A stretch of 64,000 nucleotides of DNA from Prochlorococcus marinus CUG1417 (GTDB lineage: Bacteria > Cyanobacteriota > Cyanobacteriia > PCC-6307 > Cyanobiaceae), in contig NZ_JAAORN010000002.1 of the NCBI RefSeq assembly GCF_017695975.1, positions 310,001-374,000 of the forward strand, read 5' to 3'. Within the stretch, counting starts at the first letter, position 1, and every line of letters starts with the position of its first letter. The notes beneath the pieces were generated by a model. That model was not told the origin of the DNA. It worked only from the letters and a program-made list of their open reading frames with translations, and searched no databases. The translations under genes were made by a program, and so were the position numbers. Shown in pieces: positions 26,884-39,458 of this stretch.

Positions 26884-28577
26884 AGTTCTTACTTGCTCAA
26901 ATTAATCCAATTGTTGGAGATTTAGAGGGCAATGCAAAAAAAATACTTTATATTGCTTCGAAAGCTAGCTCAATTTCTGCTGATTTTGTTCTTACTCCAG
27001 AATTATCATTATGGGGATATCCTGCAAATGACTTACTTTTTAAAAAAAATTTAATCAAAAATCAATACCAAATTCTTGATCAATTAGCTTTAGATATTAA
27101 TAAAAAATATGGTAACTTAAGCATCTCAGTCGGAATAGCTGAGAAGGTTAATGATTCTTTTTTCCCTAATCTTTATAATTCTATTGCATTGGTTGAGGGC
27201 GGTGAATGGAAAATAATTGCTCGGAAAATTATTCTTCCCACTTATGAAGTATTTGATGAGAAAAGATACTTTAGATCAGAAGAAAAAGTTTCTGTATTTA
27301 CAAAAGAAATAAAGAATAAAACTTGGCGACTTGGCTTTACTATATGTGAGGATTTATGGGTCAACAATGATATAGAAGGTAGAGGAATCCATAGAAAAAA
27401 TCCCATTATTGATTTAAAGAAAAAAAAAGTTGATATTTTAGTAAATTTATCAGCCTCCCCATATACTCTGAAAAAGTTAGAGTTAAGATCCAAGGTTTCC
27501 AGTTTTGCTGCACAATATCTTCAAGTACCGCTGATTTATGTCAACCAGATTGGAGCAAATGATAATTTAATTTTTGATGGAAATAGTTTTATTCTTGATA
27601 AGAATGGATCTAAAATTAAGCAATTAAAATCTTTCTCGGAAGATTTCTCCAGCTGGGAAATTGAGCAAACAAAACCTGAAAAAAATGAATTTAAAAACTC
27701 CGAAATGTCATCAATTTTTGATGCATTAGTCCTTGGTGTTAAAGATTATGCAAAAAAATGTGGATTTAAAACAGCTTTAGTTGGTTTAAGTGGTGGTATT
27801 GATTCAGCACTTGTCTCAGCAATTGCTACAGCGGCTCTAGGAAGTGATAATGTTTATTGCGTTTCAATGCCCTCTAAGTGGAGCTCATCTCATTCAAAGA
27901 GTGATGCAAAAGATTTAACAAGAAGATTAAAGATAAGTTTCAAGAGCATTCCAATTGAAAACTTGATGACCTCTTTTGAAGAATCATTTATAAAAACCAT
28001 ATCTTTCGAGATGGCTGAAATAACAAATCAAAATATTCAATCAAGGATCCGAGGAACACTTCTGATGGCTTTAGCAAATCAAGAAAAGCATTTGTTACTC
28101 TCAACAGGCAATAAATCAGAACTAGCCGTAGGATATTGCACACTTTATGGTGATATGAATGGGGGACTATCTGTAATTGGGGATTTATATAAAACTAATG
28201 TCTTTAAATTATGCAATTGGCTCGATAGTGAAGATTCAATTAATAGTAGAAAGTTATATATGTTAGATACTAGTGTAGATATAATTGGAGAAAATATACG
28301 TACAAAAGCTCCAAGTGCTGAATTAGGGCCTAATCAATTAGATACTGATTCTCTACCGCCTTACTCTATTTTAGATAAAATTCTTAAAGGAATTATTGAA
28401 GAGAAAAAAGATTTACAACAATTAGAAGAAGATGGTTATAAAAAAGATTTAATTTTAAAAATCATCTCACTCATAAAAAAAGCCGAATTTAAAAGAAAGC
28501 AGGCTCCTCCAATCCTAAAACTAAGCAGTCAATCATTTGGAAGTGACTGGAGAGTTCCCATAGCAATATCTTATTAA
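26880..28577 (+). CDS. nadE: Glutamine-dependent NAD synthetase
   Basis: Two-domain enzyme. An N-terminal nitrilase-like glutaminase (about 1-270) has the Glu-Lys-Cys triad in TPELSLWGYP, ARKIILPTYEVFDE and FTICEDLW. The C-terminal synthetase (about 285-565) has the ATP motif GLSGGIDSALVS and STGNKSELAVGY. It amidates deamido-NAD using glutamine-derived ammonia passed through a tunnel. 565 residues is standard for this type. It overlaps nadD by four bases and, at the other end, the convergent DUF3326 gene by four bases. Confidence 0.95.
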   Translation: MKFLLAQINPIVGDLEGNAKKILYIASKASSISADFVLTPELSLWGYPANDLLFKKNLIKNQYQILDQLALDINKKYGNLSISVGIAEKVNDSFFPNLYNSIALVEGGEWKIIARKIILPTYEVFDEKRYFRSEEKVSVFTKEIKNKTWRLGFTICEDLWVNNDIEGRGIHRKNPIIDLKKKKVDILVNLSASPYTLKKLELRSKVSSFAAQYLQVPLIYVNQIGANDNLIFDGNSFILDKNGSKIKQLKSFSEDFSSWEIEQTKPEKNEFKNSEMSSIFDALVLGVKDYAKKCGFKTALVGLSGGIDSALVSAIATAALGSDNVYCVSMPSKWSSSHSKSDAKDLTRRLKISFKSIPIENLMTSFEESFIKTISFEMAEITNQNIQSRIRGTLLMALANQEKHLLLSTGNKSELAVGYCTLYGDMNGGLSVIGDLYKTNVFKLCNWLDSEDSINSRKLYMLDTSVDIIGENIRTKAPSAELGPNQLDTDSLPPYSILDKILKGIIEEKKDLQQLEEDGYKKDLILKIISLIKKAEFKRKQAPPILKLSSQSFGSDWRVPIAISY

Positions 28578-29632
28578 TCACTATAAGGACACTCTTGGAT
28601 TTTTTTTAAAGGCCGTTTAACTGAATCAATATTGATACCTTTTTTGATAGCAAGAATTATGCCTGCAGCTTCTAAATAATTTTCAACTTCAAAAAGATTG
28701 GGATAATTATAAAACTCATTTGTCACTTTTAATGTATTTTGATTTTTTACAGAGATAATATTTAAACCTTTTTCAATCCCTGCTAGTACTGCTTCTCCTC
28801 CCAATGCACCATTAGGAACAACAATCGATTCAATCTGATCAGGGTATAGTGAGATTGATTCATTTTTAGCGGGCAGTTCAACAATATCAGGTGCATTGCT
28901 TAATCCAATCAGTACAGATGGTAAAAAAGTGTATCCTATTTCTTCTGCAGCGGCACGAGGATCTAAATTTTCATTCAATTCAATTAGATTTAAAGCAGGT
29001 GCGTGAGCACAGGGAACTTTTAAAAATTTGCTTATTAAATGACTTATAACTGCTTCTACTCCAGCAATAGGATCAACCCCTTTCCCCTCTCGATAGATAT
29101 TTGTTTCTAAAGAATCTGGATCATCTGGAAATTTTGCCACAATTGCAATTGCCGTAACTCCTTTTTCTATTAAAAATTTTCCAGCATCAATTAGAGTATC
29201 AGGATTTTCAATTGTGCCACCACTGATTTTTGAAGAATCAGAATCAATAACTATGTTTAATGGCTTTCTTGTAATCACATAAGAATGAACATTAATTCCT
29301 AAAGTAGAAACACATGCATCAGCAACTTGTAAATGCCTCACTAATATTTCTTTTTCAATGGCTGAATCGAAAATTATCCCAATTTTCTGTTGCTTTACCC
29401 TTTTTAAAGCGATTTCTCCTTTAGCAAGTCGGTCTAAACTATAACCCTCAACATAAAAAATATTTTTATCTTTTTCAGAAAGATTACCACCATTCATAAC
29501 ATTTGGATGAGTAATTAAACATCCACTTGCCGATGCTAATAATTTGGCGGTTGGAAGTGCATCTCCAGCAAAACCTCCTACCTCACAACCAATACCAGTT
29601 GGAATTATGAATATTGTTGGTGAATTTTCCAT
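28574..29632 (-). CDS. DUF3326 protein
   Basis: Cyanobacterial protein of 352 residues with the DUF3326 layout: IIPTGIGCEVGGFAGDALPT at the N terminus, a middle VIDSDSSKISGGTIENPDTL and a Gly-rich VPNGALGGEAVLAGIEKG near the end. No reaction is known. The many Gly-rich turns suggest a soluble alpha/beta enzyme. It runs towards nadE and heads a short minus-strand run that includes the 63-residue gene and ferredoxin. Confidence 0.8.
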   Translation of the reverse strand: MENSPTIFIIPTGIGCEVGGFAGDALPTAKLLASASGCLITHPNVMNGGNLSEKDKNIFYVEGYSLDRLAKGEIALKRVKQQKIGIIFDSAIEKEILVRHLQVADACVSTLGINVHSYVITRKPLNIVIDSDSSKISGGTIENPDTLIDAGKFLIEKGVTAIAIVAKFPDDPDSLETNIYREGKGVDPIAGVEAVISHLISKFLKVPCAHAPALNLIELNENLDPRAAAEEIGYTFLPSVLIGLSNAPDIVELPAKNESISLYPDQIESIVVPNGALGGEAVLAGIEKGLNIISVKNQNTLKVTNEFYNYPNLFEVENYLEAAGIILAIKKGINIDSVKRPLKKIQECPYSD

Positions 29633-29660
29633 TATTTAAGAATATTTCAATTTATATTTC

Positions 29661-29852
29661 TTAATTAGCTAAGACAGCTTTAATTTTAAGTTTTTTTGTT
29701 CCAAAAGAGTCAATAGAATTTTGAATATCAACAATTGACCATCGAATTAAATCACCTTTTTTTTCTAAATTTGCAATGATGAATTCCCTTAAATTTTTTA
29801 CTTTTATTGAAGCTGGCCAATCTAAGTAGTAATCAACTGAACTTAATTTCAT
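29661..29852 (-). CDS. Small hypothetical protein, 63 aa
   Basis: Soluble alpha/beta protein beginning MKLSSVDYYLDWPASIKV and ending in a Lys-rich IKAVLAN. It overlaps the end of the upstream ferredoxin gene by four bases (ATGA), so it is translationally coupled to it. Its partnering with a ferredoxin is the only functional hint. Confidence 0.7.
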   Translation of the reverse strand: MKLSSVDYYLDWPASIKVKNLREFIIANLEKKGDLIRWSIVDIQNSIDSFGTKKLKIKAVLAN

Positions 29853-30175
29853 TTTTGATATTTACCAAATTGATCATTATATAAATCATCTTCTACTTCT
29901 TTACCAATAACAATATTCAAATCAGACTTGGGATATGCCACACATAAAAGTGCAAAGCCCTTTTCCCTCAAATCATCATTTAATCCCATAGCATCATCTT
30001 GATCTACAGATCCTTCCAATATCATGGATGCACAATCTGTACAAACTCCTGAACAACAACTACTTGGTAAATCTATTCCATTCATTCTTGCCGCTGAAAT
30101 AATATCTTGATCTTCAGAACATAAAAAACTAAAAGTCTTTTGCTCAAATTGAACTTTGATATTGTATTCAGGCAT
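29849..30175 (-). CDS. 2Fe-2S ferredoxin
   Basis: Plant-type ferredoxin of 108 residues. The cluster motif reads DLPSSCCSGVCTDCASMILEG (C-x4-C-x2-C spacing) with the fourth Cys in FALLCVAYP. It is more divergent than PetF and has a C-terminal extension (DDLYNDQFGKY). It sits 16 bases downstream of the ATP synthase gamma gene and may be read from that operon. Electron partner unknown. Confidence 0.9.
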   Translation of the reverse strand: MPEYNIKVQFEQKTFSFLCSEDQDIISAARMNGIDLPSSCCSGVCTDCASMILEGSVDQDDAMGLNDDLREKGFALLCVAYPKSDLNIVIGKEVEDDLYNDQFGKYQK

Positions 30176-30191
30176 ATCCTAAATCTTATTG

Positions 30192-31142
30192 CTAAACTGC
30201 AGAACCTCCTACAACCTCTAATATTTCTTGAGTAATAGCTGCTTGCCTAGCTTTGTTATAGGTTAGATTCAAAGTACTTGCTAATTCTTTAGCATTATCA
30301 CTCGCATTATTCATAGCAGTCATCCTGCAAGCAAGTTCTGAAGCTGCTGACTCTTGAAGAGCTCTTAGTACCTGATTCTGTAAATATAATGGTAATAAGG
30401 AATCTAATAGTTGATCAGGACTTTGTTCAAAAACAATATCTGATGGCAACTTCTCTGAATCACTTTTTTCCATATTTGATTTTTCAACAAGTAACTTACT
30501 ATCTTTTGTAGTTAACCTAAAAATTTCATCGTTTTCCTCAGCAATTCCTTGAGGGTCAAGTGGCAATAGTGTTTGAACGACAGGAGCGCAGCTGACTAGA
30601 GTAATGAATTTCGTATAAATAATTTCCACCCTATCAGAATTTTCTGATAGAAATTCAGCTAAAATTTCATTTGTTACTCCTTCAGAGTCCTTGACTGTGG
30701 GTACCTGTTCTAGTTCTTTGAAAGTACTTTTAATTACATATCTATCCTTTCTATTTTGAAAATATCCAATAGCTTTCTTCCCTACTAAAATTAAATTTGG
30801 CTGATACCCTTGTTTGACTAATTCTGCGTATCTTATTTCTACCTTTTTTATTATATTTGTATTGTAACCACCGCATAAACCTCTATCCGCAGTTATACAA
30901 ACCAAAGTGATACTCTTTACTTCTCTCTTGGATAATAGAGGAGAGTCGACAGCCTCAAATTGAACTTTAGATTGGATATTTTCTAAGACCCGTGCAAGTT
31001 TATCTGCAAAAGGTCTACTCTTAAGAACTTGATCTTGAGCTCTCCTAACTTTTGCAGCTGCAACAAGTCTCATGGCCTCCGTTATTTTTCTTGTATTTTT
31101 TACGGAAACGATTCGATCTCTAATTTCTTTAAGATTTGCCAT
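30192..31142 (-). CDS. atpG: ATP synthase subunit gamma
   Basis: Rotor shaft of F1 (atpC in plastid naming). The N terminus IRDRIVSVKNTRKITEAMRL and the C terminus MTAMNNASDNAKELASTL/ARQAAITQEILEVVGG are canonical. A cyanobacterial insertion of about 30-40 residues is present around 195-235 but lacks the two regulatory cysteines of the chloroplast form, as expected. Last gene of the operon. Confidence 0.96.
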   Translation of the reverse strand: MANLKEIRDRIVSVKNTRKITEAMRLVAAAKVRRAQDQVLKSRPFADKLARVLENIQSKVQFEAVDSPLLSKREVKSITLVCITADRGLCGGYNTNIIKKVEIRYAELVKQGYQPNLILVGKKAIGYFQNRKDRYVIKSTFKELEQVPTVKDSEGVTNEILAEFLSENSDRVEIIYTKFITLVSCAPVVQTLLPLDPQGIAEENDEIFRLTTKDSKLLVEKSNMEKSDSEKLPSDIVFEQSPDQLLDSLLPLYLQNQVLRALQESAASELACRMTAMNNASDNAKELASTLNLTYNKARQAAITQEILEVVGGSAV

Positions 31143-31161
31143 GGTATCTCCTTATATAAAT

Positions 31162-32691
<1,530 letters not shown>

Positions 32692-32709
32692 TTAAGGTTG
32701 ATTTAAAAG

Positions 32710-33252
32710 TTACTTGGAAAGGGATAAGCCAAGTTTTCTAATTTGTGAAGCAAGGGAAGCATCAATTACTTTTGATCCTACACTGGCGACGAAACCACCA
32801 ATAAGAGATGGGTCGATTTTAGTTACAAGTTCTAATTTTTCTGTTCCAGCAATATTGATGATCTTTTTGGTAATTAAACCTTTCTGTTCATCAGTAAGCT
32901 CGACTGCAGAAGTAACAGTTGCCAAAGCAATATTACTATTTTCTCGGTAAATCTCTAAAAACCTATCAAGAATTGAAGTGAGGATTCCAATTCTTTGCCT
33001 ATCGGCCAATAATTTCAAGAAATTTAGTAAAGAAGAATTAACCTTATTTGAAAAAATTTCAATAATGATTTTCTTCTTAGCATCTGTCTCTAAAATGGGA
33101 GAGGATAATGCCTTCTCCAATTCAGGGGAATCATTTATTAATTCCAAAAGTTGTTTAACCTCAGAAACCATCTCTTCAGTTTGCGAATTTTCATTCACAA
33201 CTTGAAGTAATGCCTCTGCGTATGGTGTAGTAACTGAATTTAATAGTGGCAT
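32710..33252 (-). CDS. atpH: ATP synthase subunit delta
   Basis: Links the peripheral stalk to the top of F1. 180 residues with an N-terminal helical bundle (TPYAEALLQVVNENSQTEEM) and a C-terminal domain ending with the family motif DPSLIGGFVASVGSKVIDAS. It shares one base with the end of atpF. Confidence 0.94.
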   Translation of the reverse strand: MPLLNSVTTPYAEALLQVVNENSQTEEMVSEVKQLLELINDSPELEKALSSPILETDAKKKIIIEIFSNKVNSSLLNFLKLLADRQRIGILTSILDRFLEIYRENSNIALATVTSAVELTDEQKGLITKKIINIAGTEKLELVTKIDPSLIGGFVASVGSKVIDASLASQIRKLGLSLSK

Positions 33253-33764
33253 TAGTTCACCTCAATATTGTTAATTGATTGAGTTACCAAATTTTCTTGT
33301 GTTGTTTTATCAAGTCGATTTGGGAGAGATTCTAAAGCTTTCTTAATTGCCAGTTCAACAGCTTCTTTTCGTAGTTGAGAAATTGCTCTGGATGCTTCAG
33401 AGCTCTCATCAGAAATTGCACTTTGTTTAATTCGTGCCATCTCCTCTATCGCTTTTTTCTCACTTTCCATTCTGATTGATTCAGATCTTTTAAGAGAATC
33501 TGCTTTTATTTGAGAAGCTTTTTCTTCTGCTGAAGATAAATCTTTCTTCGCCTTTTCTAAAGCTTGAGTTGCATTTAGGAGTCGATCTTCAGCATCTTTT
33601 AATTCAAGAAGGATTCCTTCTCTCCTTTTTTGAAGCATTTTACCTAAGAAACCAGGCAAAAATTTATAAAGACCGAAAACCACTACAGCCCAATTAAGGA
33701 TATTAGTTTCGAATAAATTGAAGTTCAATCCAAAACCTTCTGTAGCTAAAAGAGTTAAATTCAT
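33252..33764 (-). CDS. atpF: ATP synthase subunit b
   Basis: Peripheral-stalk subunit. One N-terminal membrane span (about residues 20-42, [20 protein letters not shown]) is followed by a long charged coiled coil (45-165) with heptad-like Ala/Leu spacing. 170 residues. It overlaps b' by four bases and delta by one. Cyanobacteria use b and b' as a heterodimer. Confidence 0.93.
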   Translation of the reverse strand: MNLTLLATEGFGLNFNLFETNILNWAVVVFGLYKFLPGFLGKMLQKRREGILLELKDAEDRLLNATQALEKAKKDLSSAEEKASQIKADSLKRSESIRMESEKKAIEEMARIKQSAISDESSEASRAISQLRKEAVELAIKKALESLPNRLDKTTQENLVTQSINNIEVN

Positions 33765-34222
33765 TTTTCTAGAATCAATCTATTAACAATAAGTTTGCTT
33801 AGATCATCAGCCTGTTTAGAAAGTTGATCACGAGCAGCGGACGTCTGACTTTCAATTTCTAGTCTTGCCTTTTCTTTTGAAGCATTTGCTTCATTATTAG
33901 CAAGTTCTAGTGCTTCTTTATAAAGCTTGTCAGACTCATTCTCTGCTTCGCTCACAATTCGTTGGGCTTCTGTACGTGCACTTTGAAGCTGAGTTAATAA
34001 ATCAGCTTCTAATTTTTTAACCTCAGAAAGTTTATTTTTGGCCTCAATAATATTATTACTTACAAACTTTTCTCTTTTTTCTACAACATTGCCAACAGGC
34101 TTAAAAAAGAGAGAATTTAATATGTAAGTAAGTGCAACTACTTGTATTGCCATTAGTGGCAAAGTGGCATTTATATCAAATAATCCACCTTCTGAAGCAC
34201 CAAAAAAATTAAAGGCCAACAT
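33761..34222 (-). CDS. atpF2: ATP synthase subunit b'
   Basis: Second peripheral-stalk subunit (also called atpG in cyanobacteria). Membrane span at about residues 20-42 ([20 protein letters not shown]) with the conserved FKPVG start of the coiled coil, which runs to the C terminus. 153 residues. Its presence beside b is typical of photosynthetic bacteria. Confidence 0.92.
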   Translation of the reverse strand: MLAFNFFGASEGGLFDINATLPLMAIQVVALTYILNSLFFKPVGNVVEKREKFVSNNIIEAKNKLSEVKKLEADLLTQLQSARTEAQRIVSEAENESDKLYKEALELANNEANASKEKARLEIESQTSAARDQLSKQADDLSKLIVNRLILEK

Positions 34223-34291
34223 ATGATTCAGTTGAAGTTAAAAAATTAAATTTAAATATTGCTAATAAGGAGTTAGAAGCAATATTAACTT

Positions 34292-34555
<264 letters not shown>

Positions 34556-34701
34556 TTAATACTTGTGATAATCTTTGTTGTCATACACGCTTGGACATCC
34601 TTTGTTTTAAGAATGGGTCTGATATTTTCAGACCTACGCGATTAGATATTTTGCCAGATTACAGACCCTTTGTAAAAGCGTCTGAATGTATCGGAAAACA
34701 G

Positions 34702-35427
34702 CTAATGATGTTCTTCAACAGCTTCTCCAATGTAGTAGGCCGCTAAAGTTGCAAAAATCAATGCCTGAATTGCACTGGTAAATAATCCTAGGAACATAAC
34801 AGGTATTGGAAGAATTAGCGGAACTAAAAAGACTAGAACACCAACAACAAGTTCATCAGCCAAAATATTTCCAAATAACCTGAAAGAGAGTGATAAAGGT
34901 TTCGTAAAGTCCTCTAGAATTTTGAAAGGAAGCATAATAGGAGTTGGGTGAACATAGTATTCGAAGTATCTCCAACCCTTATTGCTTAAACCAGCATAGA
35001 AATAAGAAAGTGAAACCAATAAAGCCAAGGCTATAGTTGTATTGATATCTGCAGTAGGTGCTCCTAATTCTCCACTTGGTAACTTAATCAATCTCCAAGG
35101 AATTAAAGCCCCTCCCCAATTACTAACAAAGACGAATAAAAATAAAGTCCCTATAAATGGCATCCAATCTCTATAAACTTTTTCACCTATTTGCGTCCTA
35201 GCAAGATCTCTAATGTAATCCCAGAGGAACTCAAGCAGGTTTTGAAGGCCTTTAGGATCATTTTCCATTTTTTTAGTTCCTAAAGAAATAAAAACTAATA
35301 ACGCTCCTAATAAAATCCAAGATGTTAAAAATACCTGCCCATGAAGTCTGATATTTCCAATTTGCCAATAAAGATGTTGACCAACTTCTAGTGCTGCAAA
35401 ATTTGTTAGCAAGGAATTAAAAAACAT
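34702..35427 (-). CDS. atpB: ATP synthase subunit a
   Basis: Membrane stator with the proton half-channels (atpI in plastid naming). Five to six hydrophobic segments; the key Arg lies in [17 protein letters not shown] (about residues 180-196) and the late helix [20 protein letters not shown] is conserved. 241 residues. Confidence 0.95.
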   Translation of the reverse strand: MFFNSLLTNFAALEVGQHLYWQIGNIRLHGQVFLTSWILLGALLVFISLGTKKMENDPKGLQNLLEFLWDYIRDLARTQIGEKVYRDWMPFIGTLFLFVFVSNWGGALIPWRLIKLPSGELGAPTADINTTIALALLVSLSYFYAGLSNKGWRYFEYYVHPTPIMLPFKILEDFTKPLSLSFRLFGNILADELVVGVLVFLVPLILPIPVMFLGLFTSAIQALIFATLAAYYIGEAVEEHH

Positions 35428-35449
35428 TTTTTTGAATAAAAAAATTTAC

Positions 35450-35926
35450 TTAAGAACGTGAAAAATAGAGAATGAGTGAAGGCTTATAAATGAAAAACCC
35501 TATCATCGCAGGAAAAATATCCAATGATCCTAGCTTGCTCGCAAAAATAAAGAGGCAAACTGGAACTAATAGTTGCAATTTTGATACACCTGATGATTCT
35601 TTACCAAGTTTCCCTATACTTTTGGCAAGCAAACGTAGGTAAAAAATGCCGGCAATTGCACCTATAAAAATACTAAAACCAAAAGTAAAGCCTAGAAAAA
35701 TTCCAGTTATTGATGCTAATAAAATAGAAACAATAAAAGTAATTCCAAAAATTGTTAATTGCAATTTTGTGTATTCATCATTTTGAGAAAGCAATTTATC
35801 TATTTGATTAGCACTAACAGATTTACTTTCTTTGATGATCGAATTATCTAGGGAATGAGGAAATTGAACATTCTCATTAGAAGGATGCTCAAGTTTTTTT
35901 CTATTTGAGTCCACTGATGTGAACAT
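35450..35926 (-). CDS. atpI: ATP synthase-associated protein I (Atp1)
   Basis: First gene of the ATP synthase operon. 158 residues with an unusually long polar N terminus (about 55 residues), then four hydrophobic segments (about 62-80, 82-100, 115-132, 138-152). UncI proteins assist c-ring assembly or Mg handling and are not essential. Placement before subunit a supports the call more than its divergent sequence. A TATACT -10-like hexamer sits about 35 bases upstream on the minus strand. Confidence 0.8.
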   Translation of the reverse strand: MFTSVDSNRKKLEHPSNENVQFPHSLDNSIIKESKSVSANQIDKLLSQNDEYTKLQLTIFGITFIVSILLASITGIFLGFTFGFSIFIGAIAGIFYLRLLAKSIGKLGKESSGVSKLQLLVPVCLFIFASKLGSLDIFPAMIGFFIYKPSLILYFSRS

Positions 35927-36196
35927 AGTTTAGAAACCCTCTCTGAATGGATTGTATTAAGTATATAAACTCAGGGAATCTATCACGGAGAGGTGCCTTT
36001 TAGCTAGTTTTTTTCTATAAAAAATTAATTCTTAAGATTTATGATGCATTTATAGACCAATTTTTACTTTATTATTCAAAAATAAAAACTATAAAAAAGT
36101 TTTTTTTATTAATTGCCTAAACACTTTAAAAAGTTAATAAAGACTTGGCAAAATCTCAATTAAACGTCTCAATAGTACATACTCATTTAAAAAAAT

Positions 36197-37432
36197 TTGG
36201 AGATAAGGCAAGAAAAAATAAAATATAAAAGAATTTCTAAAAGAAAAAAAACCCATAATCCTTTTAAAGAAAGTAATCAAAGGAACGTAATAGAGTCTTT
36301 TTTTCCTTTACCTTGGACAATATGGCCTTATGAGGCAAAAATTTTAATATTAATTATTGGAATTTGGTCAATATTTGGAATATGCATTCTAGGATCTTCA
36401 AGTTGGTGGGTGGCTAGCAGAGAAATGGGAAACTGGGCTTATTTCTTGAAAAAACAAATTATTTGGACAATTCCAGGCATTGGTCTGTTTTATTGCGTTC
36501 TGAATACGAAAATTAGAAATCTTTTAAAGTTTTCAAGAATTATTTTTTATATTTTATTTTTTTTGATTTTTCTAACGAATATTACTGGTATTACGGTAAA
36601 TGGCTCTTCAAGATGGTTAGAACTAGGGAACTTACGTCTGCAACCATCTGAATTAATAAAACCTTTTCTAATTCTTGAAGCTTCTAACCTTTTTGCTCAT
36701 TGGAATCTTATAAAGAATGATAAAAAATTAATTTCAATATTCTCCTTTGGTTTGTTAATTTTATTAATACTCAAGCAACCTAATTTAAGTACTGCATCTT
36801 TAACTGGAATTCTTTTTTGGGTAATGGGTTTATGCGGAGGCGTAAAACTTAGCTCTCTTTTTTCATTTGCTTCATTAGGGTTCTTTACTGGATGTTTTAG
36901 CATCCTAAATAACGAATATCAAAAACTTAGAGTTACTTCATTTATTAATCCTTGGGCAGACCAACAGGAAAGTGGATTTCAATTGGTTCAGAGTTTATTA
37001 GCAATAGGTTCAGGTGGTCTGTTTGGCCAAGGTTTTGGACTGTCTATACAAAAATTACAGTATCTACCTTTCATGTACACAGATTTTATTTTTGCCATTT
37101 TTGCTGAAGAATTTGGTTTGTTAGGGTGTACTTTATTCTTAGGTTTTTTAGCAATATTCTCTTATATAAGCCTAAGAATAAGTATTAAGTGCAGGAACAA
37201 CTATACAAAATTAGTTGCTATCGGATGTGGCGTATTGTTAACAGGTCAATCAATAATGCATATTGCTGTAACAACAGGTTCAATGCCTACTACAGGCTTA
37301 CCACTACCCTTCATTAGTTATGGTGGCAATTCATTAATGGCGTCTTTTTTTATTGCAGGTATGTTACTGAGATGTTCATTAGAATCAACAGGATTCATAG
37401 GTCTTATTAGTACACGAAAGACTCTTAATTAG
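36197..37432 (+). CDS. ftsW: FtsW/RodA/SpoVE family cell-division protein
   Basis: Polytopic SEDS glycosyltransferase of septal peptidoglycan synthesis. About ten membrane segments; family motifs NGSSRWLELGNLRLQPSELIK, ESGFQLVQSLLAIGSGGLFGQG and the C-terminal TTGLPLPFISYGGNS are intact. The TTG start gives a basic 45-residue cytoplasmic N terminus; a later start is possible. The 270 bases before it (35927-36196), shared with the divergent atp operon, show only AT-rich spacer and no gene. Confidence 0.93.
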   Translation: MEIRQEKIKYKRISKRKKTHNPFKESNQRNVIESFFPLPWTIWPYEAKILILIIGIWSIFGICILGSSSWWVASREMGNWAYFLKKQIIWTIPGIGLFYCVLNTKIRNLLKFSRIIFYILFFLIFLTNITGITVNGSSRWLELGNLRLQPSELIKPFLILEASNLFAHWNLIKNDKKLISIFSFGLLILLILKQPNLSTASLTGILFWVMGLCGGVKLSSLFSFASLGFFTGCFSILNNEYQKLRVTSFINPWADQQESGFQLVQSLLAIGSGGLFGQGFGLSIQKLQYLPFMYTDFIFAIFAEEFGLLGCTLFLGFLAIFSYISLRISIKCRNNYTKLVAIGCGVLLTGQSIMHIAVTTGSMPTTGLPLPFISYGGNSLMASFFIAGMLLRCSLESTGFIGLISTRKTLN

Positions 37433-37514
37433 TTAGAATTTAAAAGATTAAATTTCAGCTATCGAATCATTTAATTTAGTTATTTCAGAATTATCTCAAA
37501 AGGGTAATCTGCTT

Positions 37515-38171
37515 ATGCAGAATGGTCTTAATAGTCCTGGTCCATTTACTATATTTTTGGTTTTCAGTGCAGGACTTTTAACAAGTCTTGGGCCATGTTC
37601 ATTATCATTAATGCCAGTGACTATTGCTTACATCGGCGGAACAGAGAAAAATAAATTTAAACTTATTAGTTTTTCAGGAGGTGTAGTTTTTTCGCTTGTT
37701 GCACTGGGGGCTGCGAGTGGATTCTTAGGTAAAATATATGGGCAAATTCCATCTTATTACACTTCATTTGTTGCCCTAATAGCAATAATAATGGGTTTAA
37801 ATTTATTAGGAATTCTAAAGTTTCAGTTTCCGAATGGACCTGATATAAAAATATTTGAAGATAAAATACCAACATTTATAACGCCTTTTGCCATAGGGAC
37901 TACTTTTGGATTAGCCTCTTCGCCATGCATAACTCCAGTTTTAGCAACTCTTTTGGCTTGGGTATCGCAAGCTAAAAACCCGATAATCTCAATTATTTTT
38001 TTATTTTTCTTTGGTATAGGCCAAGTAACCCCATTAATCATTGCAGGAGCTACAGCAGAAAACTTAAAGCAATTTTTAGCTCTTAGAAAATTTAGTCAAA
38101 TAATTCCTACTTTAAGTGGGATATTTTTAGTTTCCCTAGGGTTATTAAATTTATTTTCAAATTGGATTTAA
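37515..38171 (+). CDS. ccdA: CcdA-type thiol-disulfide transporter
   Basis: Membrane protein that moves reducing power across the thylakoid membrane to keep apocytochrome c thiols reduced. Six hydrophobic segments in 218 residues; the two conserved Cys-Pro sites are in LTSLGPCSLSLMPVT (first helix) and LASSPCITPVL (fourth helix). ccs1 starts directly after its stop, so the two form the System II cytochrome c assembly unit. Confidence 0.93.
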   Translation: MQNGLNSPGPFTIFLVFSAGLLTSLGPCSLSLMPVTIAYIGGTEKNKFKLISFSGGVVFSLVALGAASGFLGKIYGQIPSYYTSFVALIAIIMGLNLLGILKFQFPNGPDIKIFEDKIPTFITPFAIGTTFGLASSPCITPVLATLLAWVSQAKNPIISIIFLFFFGIGQVTPLIIAGATAENLKQFLALRKFSQIIPTLSGIFLVSLGLLNLFSNWI

Positions 38172-39458
38172 ATGATTATTTTTAAGAATCTAATTTTAAA
38201 AATATCAAGTTTAAGATTCTCTATATCGCTGATAATCTTCATTGCTATTGCCTCTGGAATAGGTACTTTTATACCTCAAGGTAGTAATGGTAAATTCTAT
38301 ATTGATAATTTCGATAGTGCTCCCATTTTTGGATTTTTAGATGGAGAAAAAGTCTTAAAACTTCAATTGGATCATATATACACAAGCTTTTGGTTTTTAT
38401 TTACATTAATTCTTCTTTGCATTTCTCTTGCAGCTTGTAGTTTCAGGAGACAAATTCCTTCATTAAAAGCTTCATTGAAATGGATTGAATATAAGAGCGA
38501 GAAAAAGTTTAGCAAACTGCAACTAAGTACAAGTCATCCAATCAATCAAGATGGAGAACATATATCAAAAGTAGATTTATTACTTAAAAAAAAAGGATGG
38601 AAAACATACAAATTTAATAGTCATATTTCTGCAAGAAAGGGGTTAATTGGAAAAATCGGTCCTTTAGTTGTACATATCGGATTAATAATCTTACTTATAG
38701 GTTCAGCATATGGAAGTTTTACAAGTCAATCAAAAGAACAATATTTACTGCCTGGAGAAACTTTAGATCTTATTAATGAGAGCACAAACTCAAAAGCCAA
38801 TATAAAATTAGTCGATTTCTTTATAGAACGTGAAAGTGATGGTGTGCCCAAACAGTTTATTTCAAAATTAAATTTTTCTTCCGAAGATCTAAATTTAAAT
38901 GAAATAAAAACAACCAAAGTTAATCACCCAATAAGGTTTAAAGGATTAACTATTTATCAAGCAGATTGGGCAATATCAAATGTTGTTTTAGAAATAGATA
39001 ATATCCTTTATCAATTACAATTAAAGGAGATTCCAGAAATTGGTAATCAACTTTGGGGAGTTTTAGTTGAATTAGGATCGGATACTAAAAAAAATTTTCT
39101 TTTGACAATAGATAATGAAAATGGTCCACTTAAAATTTCGAATATAGAAAATTTTTCCGGGAATAATCTCTATATCAATGACGATCCTTTAGAAGTTAAC
39201 TCTTCAAAAGTATCTCTGAAAAAAATAATCCCCAGCAGTGGATTAATAATTAAAAATGATCCATCAATACCATTTATTTACTTTTCTTTTATCTTAATAA
39301 TTTTTGGAACAATAATAAGTCTTATACCAACTAACCAATTATGGATACTGGTAAATAAAGAATCACAAAAGTTATCTATTGGAGGCCTTAGTAATAAAAA
39401 TCTAGTTGGTTTTAAAAAAGAATTTTTTAAATTATCAGACGAAATAAAAAATTTTTAA
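38172..39458 (+). CDS. ccs1: Cytochrome c biogenesis protein Ccs1 (ResB family)
   Basis: Works with CcsA to bring haem to apocytochromes c and f in System II. 428 residues with membrane segments at about 12-30, 75-95 and 155-178, a large lumenal domain (180-370), and a last span at about 372-395. ResB signatures: [42 protein letters not shown] and [15 protein letters not shown]. It begins one base after ccdA ends. Confidence 0.93.
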   Translation: MIIFKNLILKISSLRFSISLIIFIAIASGIGTFIPQGSNGKFYIDNFDSAPIFGFLDGEKVLKLQLDHIYTSFWFLFTLILLCISLAACSFRRQIPSLKASLKWIEYKSEKKFSKLQLSTSHPINQDGEHISKVDLLLKKKGWKTYKFNSHISARKGLIGKIGPLVVHIGLIILLIGSAYGSFTSQSKEQYLLPGETLDLINESTNSKANIKLVDFFIERESDGVPKQFISKLNFSSEDLNLNEIKTTKVNHPIRFKGLTIYQADWAISNVVLEIDNILYQLQLKEIPEIGNQLWGVLVELGSDTKKNFLLTIDNENGPLKISNIENFSGNNLYINDDPLEVNSSKVSLKKIIPSSGLIIKNDPSIPFIYFSFILIIFGTIISLIPTNQLWILVNKESQKLSIGGLSNKNLVGFKKEFFKLSDEIKNF